DNA of 64,000 bases, taken from the NCBI RefSeq assembly GCF_001484965.1, contig NZ_LLYY01000017.1, forward strand, positions 22,296 to 86,295. Direction: 5' to 3'. Every line of letters begins with the position of its first letter. The stretch's first letter is position 1. Of this stretch, positions 9,101 to 18,641 are shown piece after piece. The translations under genes were made by a program, and so were the position numbers. This DNA is from Shouchella shacheensis (GTDB lineage Bacteria > Bacillota > Bacilli > Bacillales > Bacillaceae_D). The notes under the pieces are model-generated. The model worked only from the letters and a program-made list of their open reading frames with translations. It was not told where the DNA came from and searched no databases.

Positions 9101-9443
9101 AGTAACGGAATCCAACTTAAACTACGTCGGTAGCATTACGATCGATGAAGACCTAATGGAAGCGGTCGACATTCTCGAAAATGAAAAGGTGCAGATCGTC
9201 AACAATAACAACGGCGAACGCTTTGAAACCTATGTGATTAAAGGGCCAAGAGGCGGTCGAGGTATTTGTTTGAACGGCGCAGCGGCACGGCTCGTACAAC
9301 CGGGCGATGTCGTGATTATCCTTAGCTATGCGCTCATGGATGAATCGAGGGCACAGACCCACCACCCGAAAGTGGCGATCCTTGACCAGGACAATTGTAT
9401 CGTGGAAATGCTAGGAACGGAACCAGCTTCTACCGTTCTCTAG
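9060..9443 (+). CDS. panD: Aspartate 1-decarboxylase
   Basis: PanD makes beta-alanine from aspartate and works after self-cleavage that forms a pyruvoyl group. Starting at ATG 9060 puts the cleavage site G-S (in NYVGSITID) at Ser25 and the catalytic Lys at position 9, the canonical numbering; an in-frame ATG two codons earlier lies inside the Shine-Dalgarno GGGGGG and is less likely. At 127 residues it is full length. It completes panBCD. Confidence 0.95.
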   Translation: MFRTMMKAKLHRARVTESNLNYVGSITIDEDLMEAVDILENEKVQIVNNNNGERFETYVIKGPRGGRGICLNGAAARLVQPGDVVIILSYALMDESRAQTHHPKVAILDQDNCIVEMLGTEPASTVL

Positions 9444-9509
9444 CGCACATATTCCCTCTTCGGATGTTGCACACTTTACCTAAGTGAGGACTATCTGGAG
9501 GGGATTTTT

Positions 9510-10445
9510 TTGCATCAGTGGTTAAATGAATGGCAGGCGCTCTACGAGCATGTATGGGAAAAGCCATATGAAAAGGAGAACAGCATTCATCTTGAGACGC
9601 TTGAGAAAATGATGGGTCTTATGCTGGATGCTTGGATCTCGATGGACGAAAAATTTCAAACACTGGTTGATCGCATGGAAGAGGAACCGCAAGCCGTGAC
9701 CTACGAATCGGCGGGCACACGCTTGTTTCAATCTGAACGCTTTGAAGAGGCGGCAGAAGCACTTGCGAGCGAGCGCGCGACAGGTCAGGCTGATACCATG
9801 AGAGAGCTTTACGCAGGCTTTGCCTGTCTATATGCAAACAAACTGGAGAGAGCTAGAGAGCATTTTCTGTTCGTGCTTCAAGCTGGACGGGACGTTTTGC
9901 TCGAACATTTTGCCCATATTGGCTTGGGGCTCCACGCCGTACTGGTTCACGAAATGGAAGCAGCCATTTCACAATTTGAGCAAGCGAAATCATTAACAGA
10001 CAACGCCGATGTCGTGTATAATTTAGGGGTATGTTATTATGTTATTCACGCGCACGAGAGCGCTGCCTATTGTTTTGCTGAATACGCGAAGGAACATCGA
10101 GAGGACACGGAGGCCCTGTATTTCCTAGGGCTGTCGCTCATGAAGGCCGGCCGCTTTGAAGAAGGCAGGGGCGTCTGGCTGAAGTGTGCCGAGTCGTTGA
10201 AGGAAACGGAGGCTTTGCAAGCACTCGCTCATCGTAGTGAATGGTTTGGCGAGCATGAACTGGCCTGCTATTGTTATGAGCAGATGATGTTCATCGCTGG
10301 CCAAACGCAAGCGTCCTTGCATGGATTTGCCTGGAACAAGGCACTTCTAGGGGATGAGCGGGCGGTGAATCTGCTGGCCTCCCTTGGTGAGACGGATCCT
10401 GAAGCACATGTGTCCTGGCAGCTTCTTGCAAATCATTGGCAGTAG
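9510..10445 (+). CDS. TPR-repeat protein of unknown function
   Basis: A 311-residue soluble, largely helical protein. Several TPR-like units are visible: one around residues 70-105 (ESAGTRLFQSERFEEAAEAL), one around 135-165, and clearer ones at 170-200 (VYNLGVCYYVIHAHESAAYC) and 205-225 (ALYFLGLSLMKAGRFEEG). It has no signal peptide or membrane segment. Start is TTG with GGAGGGG six bases upstream. It lies between panD and dinG, where I know of no counterpart in B. subtilis. Likely a protein-protein scaffold; partner unknown. Confidence 0.75.
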   Translation: MHQWLNEWQALYEHVWEKPYEKENSIHLETLEKMMGLMLDAWISMDEKFQTLVDRMEEEPQAVTYESAGTRLFQSERFEEAAEALASERATGQADTMRELYAGFACLYANKLERAREHFLFVLQAGRDVLLEHFAHIGLGLHAVLVHEMEAAISQFEQAKSLTDNADVVYNLGVCYYVIHAHESAAYCFAEYAKEHREDTEALYFLGLSLMKAGRFEEGRGVWLKCAESLKETEALQALAHRSEWFGEHELACYCYEQMMFIAGQTQASLHGFAWNKALLGDERAVNLLASLGETDPEAHVSWQLLANHWQ

Positions 10446-10481
10446 CGTGATGCGGCCGCGTGCCGCAAATAGAGGTGTAGA

Positions 10482-13307
10482 ATGTCACATAGATACGTTA
10501 TTGTTGATTTAGAAACAACGGGTCACTCTCCTGCTCATGGAGATCGCATCATTCAAATTGGGGCGGTAAAAGTGGAAGCGGGACATATTTCCGAACGCTT
10601 TACGACGTACGTGAATCCAAAGCAGGAGATCCCCCCGTTTATTACGGAACTAACAGGCATTGATAACGAAGATGTCGGCGAAGCGCCGTTATTTGAGGAG
10701 GTGGCGAAGGAGCTGCTCGCCTTTATGGAGGGCTGTGACTTTGTTGCTCATAATGTCCCGTTTGATAAAGGATTTCTTGAACAGCAGCTCCAGCTTGAAG
10801 GGTATAGCTTTCCAAATGGCTCGGTTTTTGACACGGTCGAGATGAGTCGTGTGCTCTGGCCAAAGCAGATTAGCTACAAGCTGACAGAGCTTTCCACGAG
10901 CCTGGATTTAGACCACAACCGCCCTCATCAAGCCGATAGCGACGCGTATTCCACTGCTGAGTTGTTTCTTGCGCTGCTACATACAATTGAAACGCTGCCT
11001 CTTCTAACGTTGCAGCAGCTCTTACCGATTGGAAAGCGACTCAAAAGCGACTGGCAGCAGCTGCTTGATCCTCTGATTCGCATGAAGCTAAAAAGCGGGG
11101 AGACCGGAGAGGACGACTATGATTGCTACCGCCAGCTCGCCTTAAAAAAGCAAGAAGTAGGGAGCTCAAGCGCTCCAGAGGAACCGGTAACAACGTTTGA
11201 GGAAGCGCAGGAACTTTTGTTTGGCGAGGACGGCACGTTTGCCCAAGCCTTTTCTTCCTATGAAACACGCCTCGGACAAACACAGATGATGCATGAAGTG
11301 AACCATGCTTTTCGCGAGCATCAGCATGCCTTGATTGAGGCGGGCACAGGCACAGGCAAATCGCTTGCGTACTTGCTTCCCGCCGCTTATTACGCCAAGC
11401 AGGCGAAAAAGCCGGTCGTCATTAGTACGTACACGATTCCCTTGCAAGAGCAGTTATTGAAGCGGGATCTTCCTTTGCTTGAGGCCGTGACCCCGTTTCC
11501 AGTCCATGTCGCTGTGCTAAAAGGGCGGAGGCACTATTTAGATTTGCGCAAGTTTGAGCAGTCACTTGCGAGTATTGCGGAGGATTCATATGATGTCTTA
11601 ATAACAAAAGCGCAGCTGCATGTCTGGCTTCTGGAAACCGAACGCGGCGATGTTGAAGAGTTGAATTTAACATCAGGAGGAAGAAACTTCTGGTTTCAGG
11701 TACAAAGCGATGGGGCTTCTGATTTAGGCAAATACAATCCGTGGGCCTCCCGCTGTTTTTACCACCGAGCTCGTCAGGCCACCTTAAAGGCTGAACTTGT
11801 AATCACCAACCATGCGTTGCTTCTAACCGATGTTACGCAAGCAGGCCATGTGCTTCCGAGCTATTCTCATGCCGTGATTGACGAAGCGCATCATTTGGAA
11901 GAAGCTGCCGGTGATTATTTCGGCGTAAAAACGGATTATGTGTCGCTTTCCTTTGTGTTGCAAAAGCTCGATCGAAACGAAGAGCAAAGCGTGGTAGGCA
12001 CGCTTGAGGAGATCGGAGGACGGCTTGCGAAAACGATCGCCTTACAGGAAACTCGAGACACCCTTTCGCTTGTGAAAGAGGATGTCGATGAACTGTTTCG
12101 CATGCTTCACGCCTACACATTGAAGGCGAGTGAACAAGGGCCCACGGACATCGGCCGGGCAAGTCATATGTACAAGAGCTTCTCGGAAAAGGGCACTCTT
12201 TGGCAAGGGGTTCTTGAGTGTGCGATGCGCATCCAGATGAACGGGGAGTCTGTGCTTCAAGCATTTGAATATGCGAGTGCGGTGTTAACCGAGGCCAGTG
12301 AGACAATGAGCTATATTGACCGCTCTCGTCTAGCGGATGCAAAGACAACGATTGCCATCTTTTCAGAGCATCTTCAAGCCTTGTATGAGCTGCTGCTTGA
12401 GTATGATGAGACGTTCGCCTACTGGATGGAGGCGGAGCCCAAAGGGGCCAAGAACGCGACGTACTTAGTGGCCAAACCGATTCAAGTGGCTGAACAGCTT
12501 GCCGATCGGTTTTTCGCGAAAAAGAAAAGCGTTGTTCTCACATCAGCGACGTTAACCGTTAACGGATCGTTTTCCTACCAAGTGCAGCGATTAGGCCTCG
12601 AAGATTTTGGCGTGAAAACCGTTCATGTTCCGTCGCCTTTCGCTTATGAAAAACAAGCAAAGCTTCTCGTTCCTTCCGACCTTCCGCCTATTAGCGCACG
12701 AGCAGACGAACTATTTGCCAGCGATGTAGCCATTAAAATTTGGCGGATTGCCGAGGTTACCCGAGAGAAAGTACTCGTTTTATTTACCTCTTATGAGCTT
12801 TTGCGTAAGGTTTATTATTATGTTAAAGATTTAAATAGCGAAAATCTTGTCCAGCTCATCGGGCAAGGGGTAACGAGCGGTAGCCGCAGCCGCCTTCTGA
12901 AACTCTTTAGAAACGTGGAGCAAGGCATTCTTTTTGGCACCAACAGTTTTTGGGAGGGGGTTGATTTGCCAGGAACGGAGCTGGGGCATTTGGTGATTGT
13001 TCGTCTCCCGTTCGCACCACCGAACGAGCCGCTGATGCGAGCGCAAATTGAGCAGGCGAAAGACGAAGGGCGAAACCCGTTCACCGACCTCTCGTTGCCA
13101 CAGGCCGTGATTCGCTTTAAGCAGGGATTTGGCCGCTTAATTCGCACGAAAGAAGACGTTGGCTGTGTGTTTGTGTTTGACCGACGCATTGTAACCGCCC
13201 GTTACGGAAAGGCTTTTGTACGCTCTTTGCCAAACGTGCCAATGTACGAAGGAAAACTTGAGGATTTGCTGCAATTACAGCTCGAATTTGGGGAGGAAGA
13301 ATCGTGA
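10482..13307 (+). CDS. dinG: DinG-type protein: 3'-5' exonuclease fused to superfamily 2 helicase
   Basis: The first 165 residues form a DnaQ-like exonuclease with DLETTG (about 8-13), AHNVPFD (about 89-95) and HQADSDA (about 147-153). The rest is an XPD/DinG-type helicase: Walker A in AGTGTGKS (about 287-294), DEAHHLEEA box (about 466-474), and the C-terminal motif VI region FGRLIR (about 883-888). The four cysteines of the iron-sulfur cluster found in E. coli DinG are not evident, which matches the Firmicute form. At 941 residues it is close to the B. subtilis protein. Role: nucleic-acid processing and repair. Confidence 0.93.
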   Translation: MSHRYVIVDLETTGHSPAHGDRIIQIGAVKVEAGHISERFTTYVNPKQEIPPFITELTGIDNEDVGEAPLFEEVAKELLAFMEGCDFVAHNVPFDKGFLEQQLQLEGYSFPNGSVFDTVEMSRVLWPKQISYKLTELSTSLDLDHNRPHQADSDAYSTAELFLALLHTIETLPLLTLQQLLPIGKRLKSDWQQLLDPLIRMKLKSGETGEDDYDCYRQLALKKQEVGSSSAPEEPVTTFEEAQELLFGEDGTFAQAFSSYETRLGQTQMMHEVNHAFREHQHALIEAGTGTGKSLAYLLPAAYYAKQAKKPVVISTYTIPLQEQLLKRDLPLLEAVTPFPVHVAVLKGRRHYLDLRKFEQSLASIAEDSYDVLITKAQLHVWLLETERGDVEELNLTSGGRNFWFQVQSDGASDLGKYNPWASRCFYHRARQATLKAELVITNHALLLTDVTQAGHVLPSYSHAVIDEAHHLEEAAGDYFGVKTDYVSLSFVLQKLDRNEEQSVVGTLEEIGGRLAKTIALQETRDTLSLVKEDVDELFRMLHAYTLKASEQGPTDIGRASHMYKSFSEKGTLWQGVLECAMRIQMNGESVLQAFEYASAVLTEASETMSYIDRSRLADAKTTIAIFSEHLQALYELLLEYDETFAYWMEAEPKGAKNATYLVAKPIQVAEQLADRFFAKKKSVVLTSATLTVNGSFSYQVQRLGLEDFGVKTVHVPSPFAYEKQAKLLVPSDLPPISARADELFASDVAIKIWRIAEVTREKVLVLFTSYELLRKVYYYVKDLNSENLVQLIGQGVTSGSRSRLLKLFRNVEQGILFGTNSFWEGVDLPGTELGHLVIVRLPFAPPNEPLMRAQIEQAKDEGRNPFTDLSLPQAVIRFKQGFGRLIRTKEDVGCVFVFDRRIVTARYGKAFVRSLPNVPMYEGKLEDLLQLQLEFGEEES

Positions 13308-14617
13308 GTACGATTATTCGGAATGCTCGAATTGTAACGATGAATAAAGAGAAGCAAGTGATTAATCGTGGCTATGTGTGGATGAAGAATGGCTTTTTTA
13401 TTCGAGTGGAGGAAGGAGAGCCTGACAACGAGATTCGAGGCAAGGCAAACGAAGTGGTGGACGCCAAAGGCAAATGGCTCATGCCTGGGCTCATTAACAC
13501 CCATGGCCACCCCGCCATGACCTTGATGCGCGGCATGAGCGATGATTTGCCTCTAAATGAATGGTTGGAGCAGGATATCTGGCCGTTTGAATCGAAGCTC
13601 GATGAACGGGCCACGAAAGTGTCCAGAGAACTGGCGATGGTGGAAATGATTAAGTCAGGGACGACGACTTTTCTTGATATGTACCATTTGCATCTGCCGG
13701 ACTTTGCTGAAGCGGTGCTTCAATCGGGGATGCGTGCCACCTTAATGCGTTCAGTGATTGGTCTATGTTCAAAAGAAGAGCAAGATGCGAAGCTTAATGA
13801 GTCGTTAGCGTTTGCTTGTGAGTGGCATAAAAAAGGCGACGGCCGCATTCAAACGATGCTTGCCCCTCATGCACTTTATACGTGTCCACCTGATTACGTC
13901 GAGCGAATTGTTGAGGCTGCAAGGGATGCGAAATTGCCGGTACATATGCACTTAGCCGAAACGCGCAAAGAAATTACCGACGTTATGGATAACGAAGGCA
14001 TTCACCCACTGGAGTTGCTTGAGGACCGTCATTTGCTTGAGGGGACGGAATGGCTTTTTGCGCACGGCGTTCATATGCATGAGCAGCACATGGAACTCTT
14101 GCAGTCGCGCAATGCCGCCATCAGCCATAACCCGAAAAGCAACTTAAAGCTTGGCTCCGGCGTGGCTCCTGTGGCGAGCATGCTTAAGCACGGTGTCATT
14201 GTCGGTCTTGGAACGGACAGCGCTGCATCCAATAACACCCTTGACCTTTTTGAAGAAATGCGTATGGCCATTCTATTGCAGCGTGGAATCAATGAGCAGG
14301 CAGACATGGTGGAAACGATAGAGGCCTTGCAAATGGCGACGACATCCGGTGCACAGGCCTTGCGCTTTGACCATCTCGGTACGATCGAACAAGGCAAGCT
14401 TGCGGACTTCATATTGCTAGATCCGCGTCTTCCTCATTTGCAACCGGAAGAAAACATTCTCTCCCACCTCGTTTTCGCGGCCAAGGCAAGCGATGTGACC
14501 GACGTGTTTGTTCAGGGAACGCCTCTTATGAAAGACAATGTGCTTCTTACGCTTGATGAAGAGGCGATTATGTATGAAGCGAATCGAGTGTATCGCAGGT
14601 TGAACGATGGAAAATAG
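13304..14617 (+). CDS. mtaD: 5-methylthioadenosine/S-adenosylhomocysteine deaminase family amidohydrolase
   Basis: A 437-residue amidohydrolase of the ATZ/TRZ branch. Metal ligands appear as NTHGHPAM (about 65-72), HMHLAET (about 212-218), and GTDSAASNNTLDLFEEMR (about 302-319). These match MTA/SAH deaminases, which convert MTA or SAH to the inosyl forms. GTG start overlaps the dinG stop by 4 bp (GTGA). A hairpin (GTAGGCG/CGCCTAC) follows the stop at about 14616-14643 but lacks a T run. Exact substrate is inferred from family resemblance. Confidence 0.82.
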   Translation: MSTIIRNARIVTMNKEKQVINRGYVWMKNGFFIRVEEGEPDNEIRGKANEVVDAKGKWLMPGLINTHGHPAMTLMRGMSDDLPLNEWLEQDIWPFESKLDERATKVSRELAMVEMIKSGTTTFLDMYHLHLPDFAEAVLQSGMRATLMRSVIGLCSKEEQDAKLNESLAFACEWHKKGDGRIQTMLAPHALYTCPPDYVERIVEAARDAKLPVHMHLAETRKEITDVMDNEGIHPLELLEDRHLLEGTEWLFAHGVHMHEQHMELLQSRNAAISHNPKSNLKLGSGVAPVASMLKHGVIVGLGTDSAASNNTLDLFEEMRMAILLQRGINEQADMVETIEALQMATTSGAQALRFDHLGTIEQGKLADFILLDPRLPHLQPEENILSHLVFAAKASDVTDVFVQGTPLMKDNVLLTLDEEAIMYEANRVYRRLNDGK

Positions 14618-14665
14618 TAGGCGACGACGATGGCCGCCTACTACTGAGGTGTGGTCAGAAGGTTT

Positions 14666-14845
14666 TTAATCGTGATCAGCCGGCGTATCTGCTCCTTGAG
14701 CAGAGGAACGAATAAACAAATCCGGGAATGCGGTTTGTCGTATGGTCACAGGCCACGCCTCTTCACTCGAAAGAGAAGAGCGGCTAAGCAGAGAAGCAGT
14801 GCTTTTGTGCTCCTGATACCATTTGGCTAAATCGCTCTTATTCAT
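14666..14845 (-). CDS. Possible small protein, 59 residues, unknown
   Basis: In the 360-bp gap between the deaminase gene and ypmA there is one open frame on the minus strand. It starts MNKSDLAKWYQEHKSTASLL and ends near GADTPADHD, soluble and mildly polar, with AAGGGGGG about 11 bases upstream of the ATG. The spacing is a little long. The remaining flanks of the gap hold nothing else recognisable. Reality rests on start context and lack of any competing gene; homologs would decide it. Confidence 0.4.
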   Translation of the reverse strand: MNKSDLAKWYQEHKSTASLLSRSSLSSEEAWPVTIRQTAFPDLFIRSSAQGADTPADHD

Positions 14846-14978
14846 CGTGTCCTACGCCCCCCTTCAACTGGCGTATCTTTAGTATGACCGGGGAGGAAGC
14901 AGCTATGTTTAGCAATGATTGTGGCAAGCGAACATAAATTGGAGCGCATAAGTCCCCATTAGGAAAGGACGGATCAGA

Positions 14979-15155
14979 TTGGATGCACAAGAAAAAATGA
15001 AAGTGTTGTCTACCGTGACCGTAAACTATAGCGATGATTTCTATAAAGTGGTGGACACACTGAACCGAACCTTAAAAGACAAACAGTTAACCTTTGGGTT
15101 TTCATTGGATGAGAAAGATGAGTCAAAAATAACGCTGACGATTTATGAAGTATAG
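14979..15155 (+). CDS. ypmA: YpmA family small protein
   Basis: This 58-residue gene starts with TTG and has AGGAAAGG ten bases upstream. The sequence includes VLSTVTVNYSDDFYKVVDTLN and LTFGFSLDEKDESK, which matches the conserved YpmA protein of B. subtilis that sits at the same place before ypmB (tseB). No function is established. It is 11 bp before tseB and surely cotranscribed. Confidence 0.85.
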   Translation: MDAQEKMKVLSTVTVNYSDDFYKVVDTLNRTLKDKQLTFGFSLDEKDESKITLTIYEV

Positions 15156-15166
15156 GAAGGTTTTTT

Positions 15167-15685
15167 ATGAAAAAATGGATACTGCTTGGGAGCGGCGCCT
15201 TTTTAGTGGTGGTCATCGGACTGTTTGTCTACGGGTATCAGGTCGTCCGTGAGCCGCTTGCGGAAGGCTACGAAAATGCGAGTGCCTACTTGCAAAGCGA
15301 ACATGGTTTTGCGGAAGTTGAAACCGTGAACTTTTACCATGGAAATACGGGGTACTATGTGGCAAGAGGGATGAACGAGGACGGCGAAGCGCTCATTGCT
15401 TGGATCGAACAAGACTTGTTTCGGGAGCTTCCAGAAGAAGAGGAATCAAGCGAGCCTGTCGTTCTTCCTGCTTCAGAGGGCCTCACAGAGGAAGAAGCAT
15501 GGCAAGCCGCCCAGCAAGAAATTGGAGCAAGTGTTGAATTTGACGGTCTACGCCTGGGCTACGAGGACGGCGCCCCTGTGTATGAGCTTACCTACATGGA
15601 CGACTCGGACCGTAAAGTCTTTTACTACATTGACTTTGCTGACGGGTCCTTTGTCAAAAACTATAGTTTAAGGACAGGACCTTAG
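15167..15685 (+). CDS. tseB: Cell wall elongation regulator TseB-like protein (YpmB)
   Basis: A 172-residue membrane-anchored protein: one N-terminal transmembrane helix (about residues 5-25, ILLGSGAFLVVVIGLFVYGY) and an extracytoplasmic part with two PepSY-like units, the second beginning about residue 107 (LTEEEAWQAAQQEIG). In B. subtilis TseB (YpmB) acts with PBP2A in cell elongation. It follows ypmA as in B. subtilis. The aspB gene usually found next is missing here; asnS follows with its own promoter. Confidence 0.85.
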   Translation: MKKWILLGSGAFLVVVIGLFVYGYQVVREPLAEGYENASAYLQSEHGFAEVETVNFYHGNTGYYVARGMNEDGEALIAWIEQDLFRELPEEEESSEPVVLPASEGLTEEEAWQAAQQEIGASVEFDGLRLGYEDGAPVYELTYMDDSDRKVFYYIDFADGSFVKNYSLRTGP

Positions 15686-15693
15686 TCTCACCG

Positions 15694-15723
15694 TTGACTT
15701 CCATTTTTGCCAGAGGGTATACT
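15694..15723 (+). promoter_or_regulatory. Sigma-A promoter for asnS
   Basis: TTGACT at 15694-15699 and TATACT at 15718-15723 are separated by 18 bp, 40 bp before the asnS start. The leader is too short for a T-box, and none is seen. Confidence 0.7.
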
Positions 15724-15762
15724 ATTAAAGCGTTTTATGAGTAAGTGCAGGAGGGACTTTTA

Positions 15763-17055
15763 GTGAAAACAACCATTGCCCAAGTGGGGCGTTATGTTAA
15801 TGAAGAGGTAACCATTGGAGCGTGGATTGCCGGAAAACGTTCAAGTGGAAAAATCGCTTTTTTGCAGTTGAGAGATGGAACAGGCTTTATTCAAGGAGTA
15901 ATCGTTAAGGCTGAGGTTGAAGAAGAGCTGTTTCAAGCAGCCAAAGGCATCACCCAGGAAAGTTCTGTCTACGTATCGGGAACGGTTCGCGAAGATGACC
16001 GTGCGCCATCCGGCTTTGAGCTTGCGGTTACGGGGCTTGAGATCATTCACGAAGCGAAGGAGTACCCGATTACGCCGAAGGAGCACGGGACGGAATTTTT
16101 AATGGATCACCGCCATTTGTGGCTGCGGTCGAAGCGTCAGCATGCCGTCATGAAAATTCGAAACGAAATCATTCGTGCCACCTATGATTTCTTTTTTGAA
16201 AACGGGTTTACGAAGCTGGACTCTCCGATTTTAACGGGCAGCTCTCCTGAAGGCACGTCGGAGCTCTTTCATACGAAATACTTTGATGAAGATGCGTACC
16301 TGTCACAGAGCGGGCAGCTCTATGCGGAAGCAGGGGCGATGGCGTTTGGACGCGTCTTTACATTTGGGCCGACGTTTCGGGCAGAAAAATCGAAGACACG
16401 CAGGCATTTGATTGAGTTCTGGATGATTGAGCCAGAAATGGCTTTTGTGGAACATGAAGAAAGCCTGGACATTCAAGAGAACTATGTGGCCTTTATGGCG
16501 AAGTGTGTACGGGAAAATTGCCAGCTTGAGCTTAAACAGCTAGATAGAGATGGTAGCAAGCTGGAAGCGATTGAAGCCCCGTTTCCACGCATTACGTATG
16601 ATGAGGCACTCACGCTGCTTAAAGAAAAAGGGTTCGACGATGTGGAATGGGGCGATGACTTTGGGGCGCCTCACGAAACGGCGCTTGCTGAGCATTACGA
16701 CAAGCCGGTCTTCATTACCCATTATCCGAAATCCTTGAAGCCGTTCTACATGCAGCCAGCCAAAGGGCGGGACGATGTTGTCCTATGCGCGGACTTGATT
16801 GCCCCGGAAGGCTACGGAGAAATCATTGGCGGCTCTGAGCGAATTCACGATTATGATCTGCTCAAAGCAGAAATCAAGGCGCACAATCTTTCCCTTGATA
16901 CATACCAGTGGTATTTGGATTTACGCAAATACGGTTCCGTTCCTCATTCTGGATTCGGACTCGGTCTTGAGCGTACGGTTGCCTGGTTCGCGGGCATTGA
17001 TCATGTTCGGGAAACCATTGGTTTTCCGCGGCTCCTAAACCGGCTTTACCCATAA
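15763..17055 (+). CDS. asnS: Asparaginyl-tRNA synthetase
   Basis: AsnRS charges tRNA-Asn. The 430-residue class IIb enzyme has an N-terminal OB-fold anticodon-binding domain (about residues 10-100) and a catalytic core with motif 2 ([20 protein letters not shown], about 205-224) and motif 3 ([15 protein letters not shown], about 400-414). The start GTG at 15763 has CAGGAGGG eight bases upstream; an in-frame upstream ATG would include the Shine-Dalgarno as coding sequence. A terminator follows at 17063-17094. Confidence 0.95.
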   Translation: MKTTIAQVGRYVNEEVTIGAWIAGKRSSGKIAFLQLRDGTGFIQGVIVKAEVEEELFQAAKGITQESSVYVSGTVREDDRAPSGFELAVTGLEIIHEAKEYPITPKEHGTEFLMDHRHLWLRSKRQHAVMKIRNEIIRATYDFFFENGFTKLDSPILTGSSPEGTSELFHTKYFDEDAYLSQSGQLYAEAGAMAFGRVFTFGPTFRAEKSKTRRHLIEFWMIEPEMAFVEHEESLDIQENYVAFMAKCVRENCQLELKQLDRDGSKLEAIEAPFPRITYDEALTLLKEKGFDDVEWGDDFGAPHETALAEHYDKPVFITHYPKSLKPFYMQPAKGRDDVVLCADLIAPEGYGEIIGGSERIHDYDLLKAEIKAHNLSLDTYQWYLDLRKYGSVPHSGFGLGLERTVAWFAGIDHVRETIGFPRLLNRLYP

Positions 17056-17062
17056 ATTGCGG

Positions 17063-17094
17063 AAGTTGACCTATCGTTCGGGTCAACTTTTTTG
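17063..17094 (+). terminator. Intrinsic terminator after asnS
   Basis: GAAGTTGACC pairs with GGGTCAACTTT, followed by six or seven T. The dispersed hairpin element starts 2 bases later. Confidence 0.85.
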
Positions 17095-17095
17095 C

Positions 17096-17215
17096 TCTAG
17101 CTGCGGCGGGTAGAAGCGTCGAGATTTTTCAGTCCTACCCGGAAATCCAAAATCAGGATTTCTCGTGCAGGCCTTCCAAAATTCGCGCTTCTAAGCAACC
17201 CGTCTCCGCTTTTCG
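17096..17215 (+). repeat. Dispersed hairpin element, subtype B
   Basis: Starts TCTAGCTGCGGCGGGT and ends CGCTTTTCGG. The outer stem is degraded on the right side (CCCGTCTCCGC rather than CCCGCCTGCGC), so this copy looks older. The middle stem (AGAAGCG/CGCTTCT) is kept. It sits directly after the asnS terminator and before dnaD. Confidence 0.85.
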
Positions 17216-17273
17216 GATTAGCTACGCCTCGAAGGGTGGTGCATGTTATACTAAACGTTCAGGGGTGGTAATG

Positions 17274-17972
17274 ATGAATGATGTTTTTATGAAATGGGCG
17301 AATCAGAAGCATGTGACAGTCCCGCAGCTTTTGCTTGAACATTATACGGATCTGGGCATGAATGAGCAGGAATTTGCTGCGCTTCTCCATGTGCAGTTTT
17401 TTCTCGATAGCGGGGACGCTTTTCCGACACCGCAGCACTTAAGCGAGCGGATGACGCTTACGCTTGATGGGTGTGCACAGCTGTTAGGATCGCTTGTGAA
17501 AAAACAGCTCCTTGCTCTTGAAAATAAATGGGACCATAATGGCATTCTTTATGAGTACTACACGCTTGAGCCGCTTTGGGCAACGCTCATTCAGCTGCTT
17601 GAGCGCAAGGAGCAAAACGCCGAAGAGAAGAAAAATGAATCGAACGAAGGAGAGCTCTACCAGCGTTTTGAACAGGAATTCGCGCGCCCTCTCTCACCGA
17701 TTGAAGCAGAGACGCTTTCGATGTGGTTGGACCAGGACGGTCATAGCACAGAGCTGATCTATGCGGCTCTCCGAGAAGCGGTCGTCTCGGGCAAGTTAAA
17801 CTTCCGCTACATTGACCGGATCTTGTTTGAATGGAAGCGAAACGGCATTCAAACGGTCGAGCAGGCGAAAAATCACAGCGACCGCTTTCGCAAGCGCACA
17901 CCAAAAAAAGAGACGCCATCCAAAAAGCCAGATCAAACGGTTCCGAGCTTTCACTGGCTAGAGAACTTGTAG
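17274..17972 (+). CDS. dnaD: DNA replication initiation protein DnaD
   Basis: DnaD loads with DnaA, DnaB and the helicase loader at oriC and at restart sites. The 232-residue protein has the N-terminal winged-helix oligomerisation domain (about residues 1-100) and the DnaB/DnaD C-terminal domain with EFARPLSPIEAETLSMW (about 132-148) and YIDRILFEWKRNGI (about 183-196, the YxxxILxxW motif). ATG 17274 has AGGGGTGG upstream; two more starts just before it overlap that site. An extended -10 (TGTTATACT, 17244-17252) may serve dnaD. Confidence 0.93.
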   Translation: MNDVFMKWANQKHVTVPQLLLEHYTDLGMNEQEFAALLHVQFFLDSGDAFPTPQHLSERMTLTLDGCAQLLGSLVKKQLLALENKWDHNGILYEYYTLEPLWATLIQLLERKEQNAEEKKNESNEGELYQRFEQEFARPLSPIEAETLSMWLDQDGHSTELIYAALREAVVSGKLNFRYIDRILFEWKRNGIQTVEQAKNHSDRFRKRTPKKETPSKKPDQTVPSFHWLENL

Positions 17973-17984
17973 GAGGAGGTGCTG

Positions 17985-18641
17985 ATGCTCTCGAAAAAAG
18001 ATACACAGCAGGCGCTTCAGACGATGGGAGAGCTATTTCCGGAGGCTGAGTGCGAGCTCGTGCATAACAATCCTTTTGAGCTTCTCGTGGCGGTGGTGTT
18101 ATCGGCACAGTGCACCGATGCCCTTGTGAATAAGGTCACCCCGCACTTGTTTGCCAAATATAAAGAACCAGAAGATTACACTTTAGTGCCGCTTGAAGAG
18201 TTGGAGCAAGATATACGCTCGATTGGACTGTTTCGAAACAAAGCAAAGAATCTTAAGAAGCTTTCCCAGTCACTGATTGAAAATCACGCAGGAATGGTGC
18301 CAAAAACACGTGAAGAGCTGGAGGAGCTTGCAGGTGTTGGCCGGAAAACGGCAAATGTTGTCACAAGTGTGGCTTTTGGTCGGCCAGCGATTGCGGTCGA
18401 CACGCATGTGGAACGTGTCTCAAAACGCCTCGGCATCTGTCGCTGGAAGGACAATGTCCGCCAGGTGGAAGAGACGTTGATGAGGAAGCTTCCAGAAGAA
18501 GAGTGGTCCGCCAGCCATCATCGTCTAATTTTTTTTGGCCGGTATCACTGTAAAGCCGCCTCGCCAAAATGTGAGAGCTGTCCACTCCTAGAGATGTGCC
18601 GAGAAGGGCAAAAGCGCTTGAAGGCTAAAGTCAGGTCATGA
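17985..18641 (+). CDS. nth: Endonuclease III
   Basis: A DNA glycosylase and AP lyase that removes oxidised pyrimidines in base excision repair. The helix-hairpin-helix has the catalytic lysine in ELAGVGRKTAN (about 108-118) and the catalytic aspartate in VDTHVERVSKRLG (about 131-143). The C-terminal iron-sulfur cluster cysteines have the C-x6-C-x2-C-x5-C pattern (CKAASPKCESCPLLEMC). ATG 17985 has AGGAGGAGG five bases upstream. It is 12 bp after dnaD, as in B. subtilis; ypoC does not follow. Confidence 0.95.
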   Translation: MLSKKDTQQALQTMGELFPEAECELVHNNPFELLVAVVLSAQCTDALVNKVTPHLFAKYKEPEDYTLVPLEELEQDIRSIGLFRNKAKNLKKLSQSLIENHAGMVPKTREELEELAGVGRKTANVVTSVAFGRPAIAVDTHVERVSKRLGICRWKDNVRQVEETLMRKLPEEEWSASHHRLIFFGRYHCKAASPKCESCPLLEMCREGQKRLKAKVRS

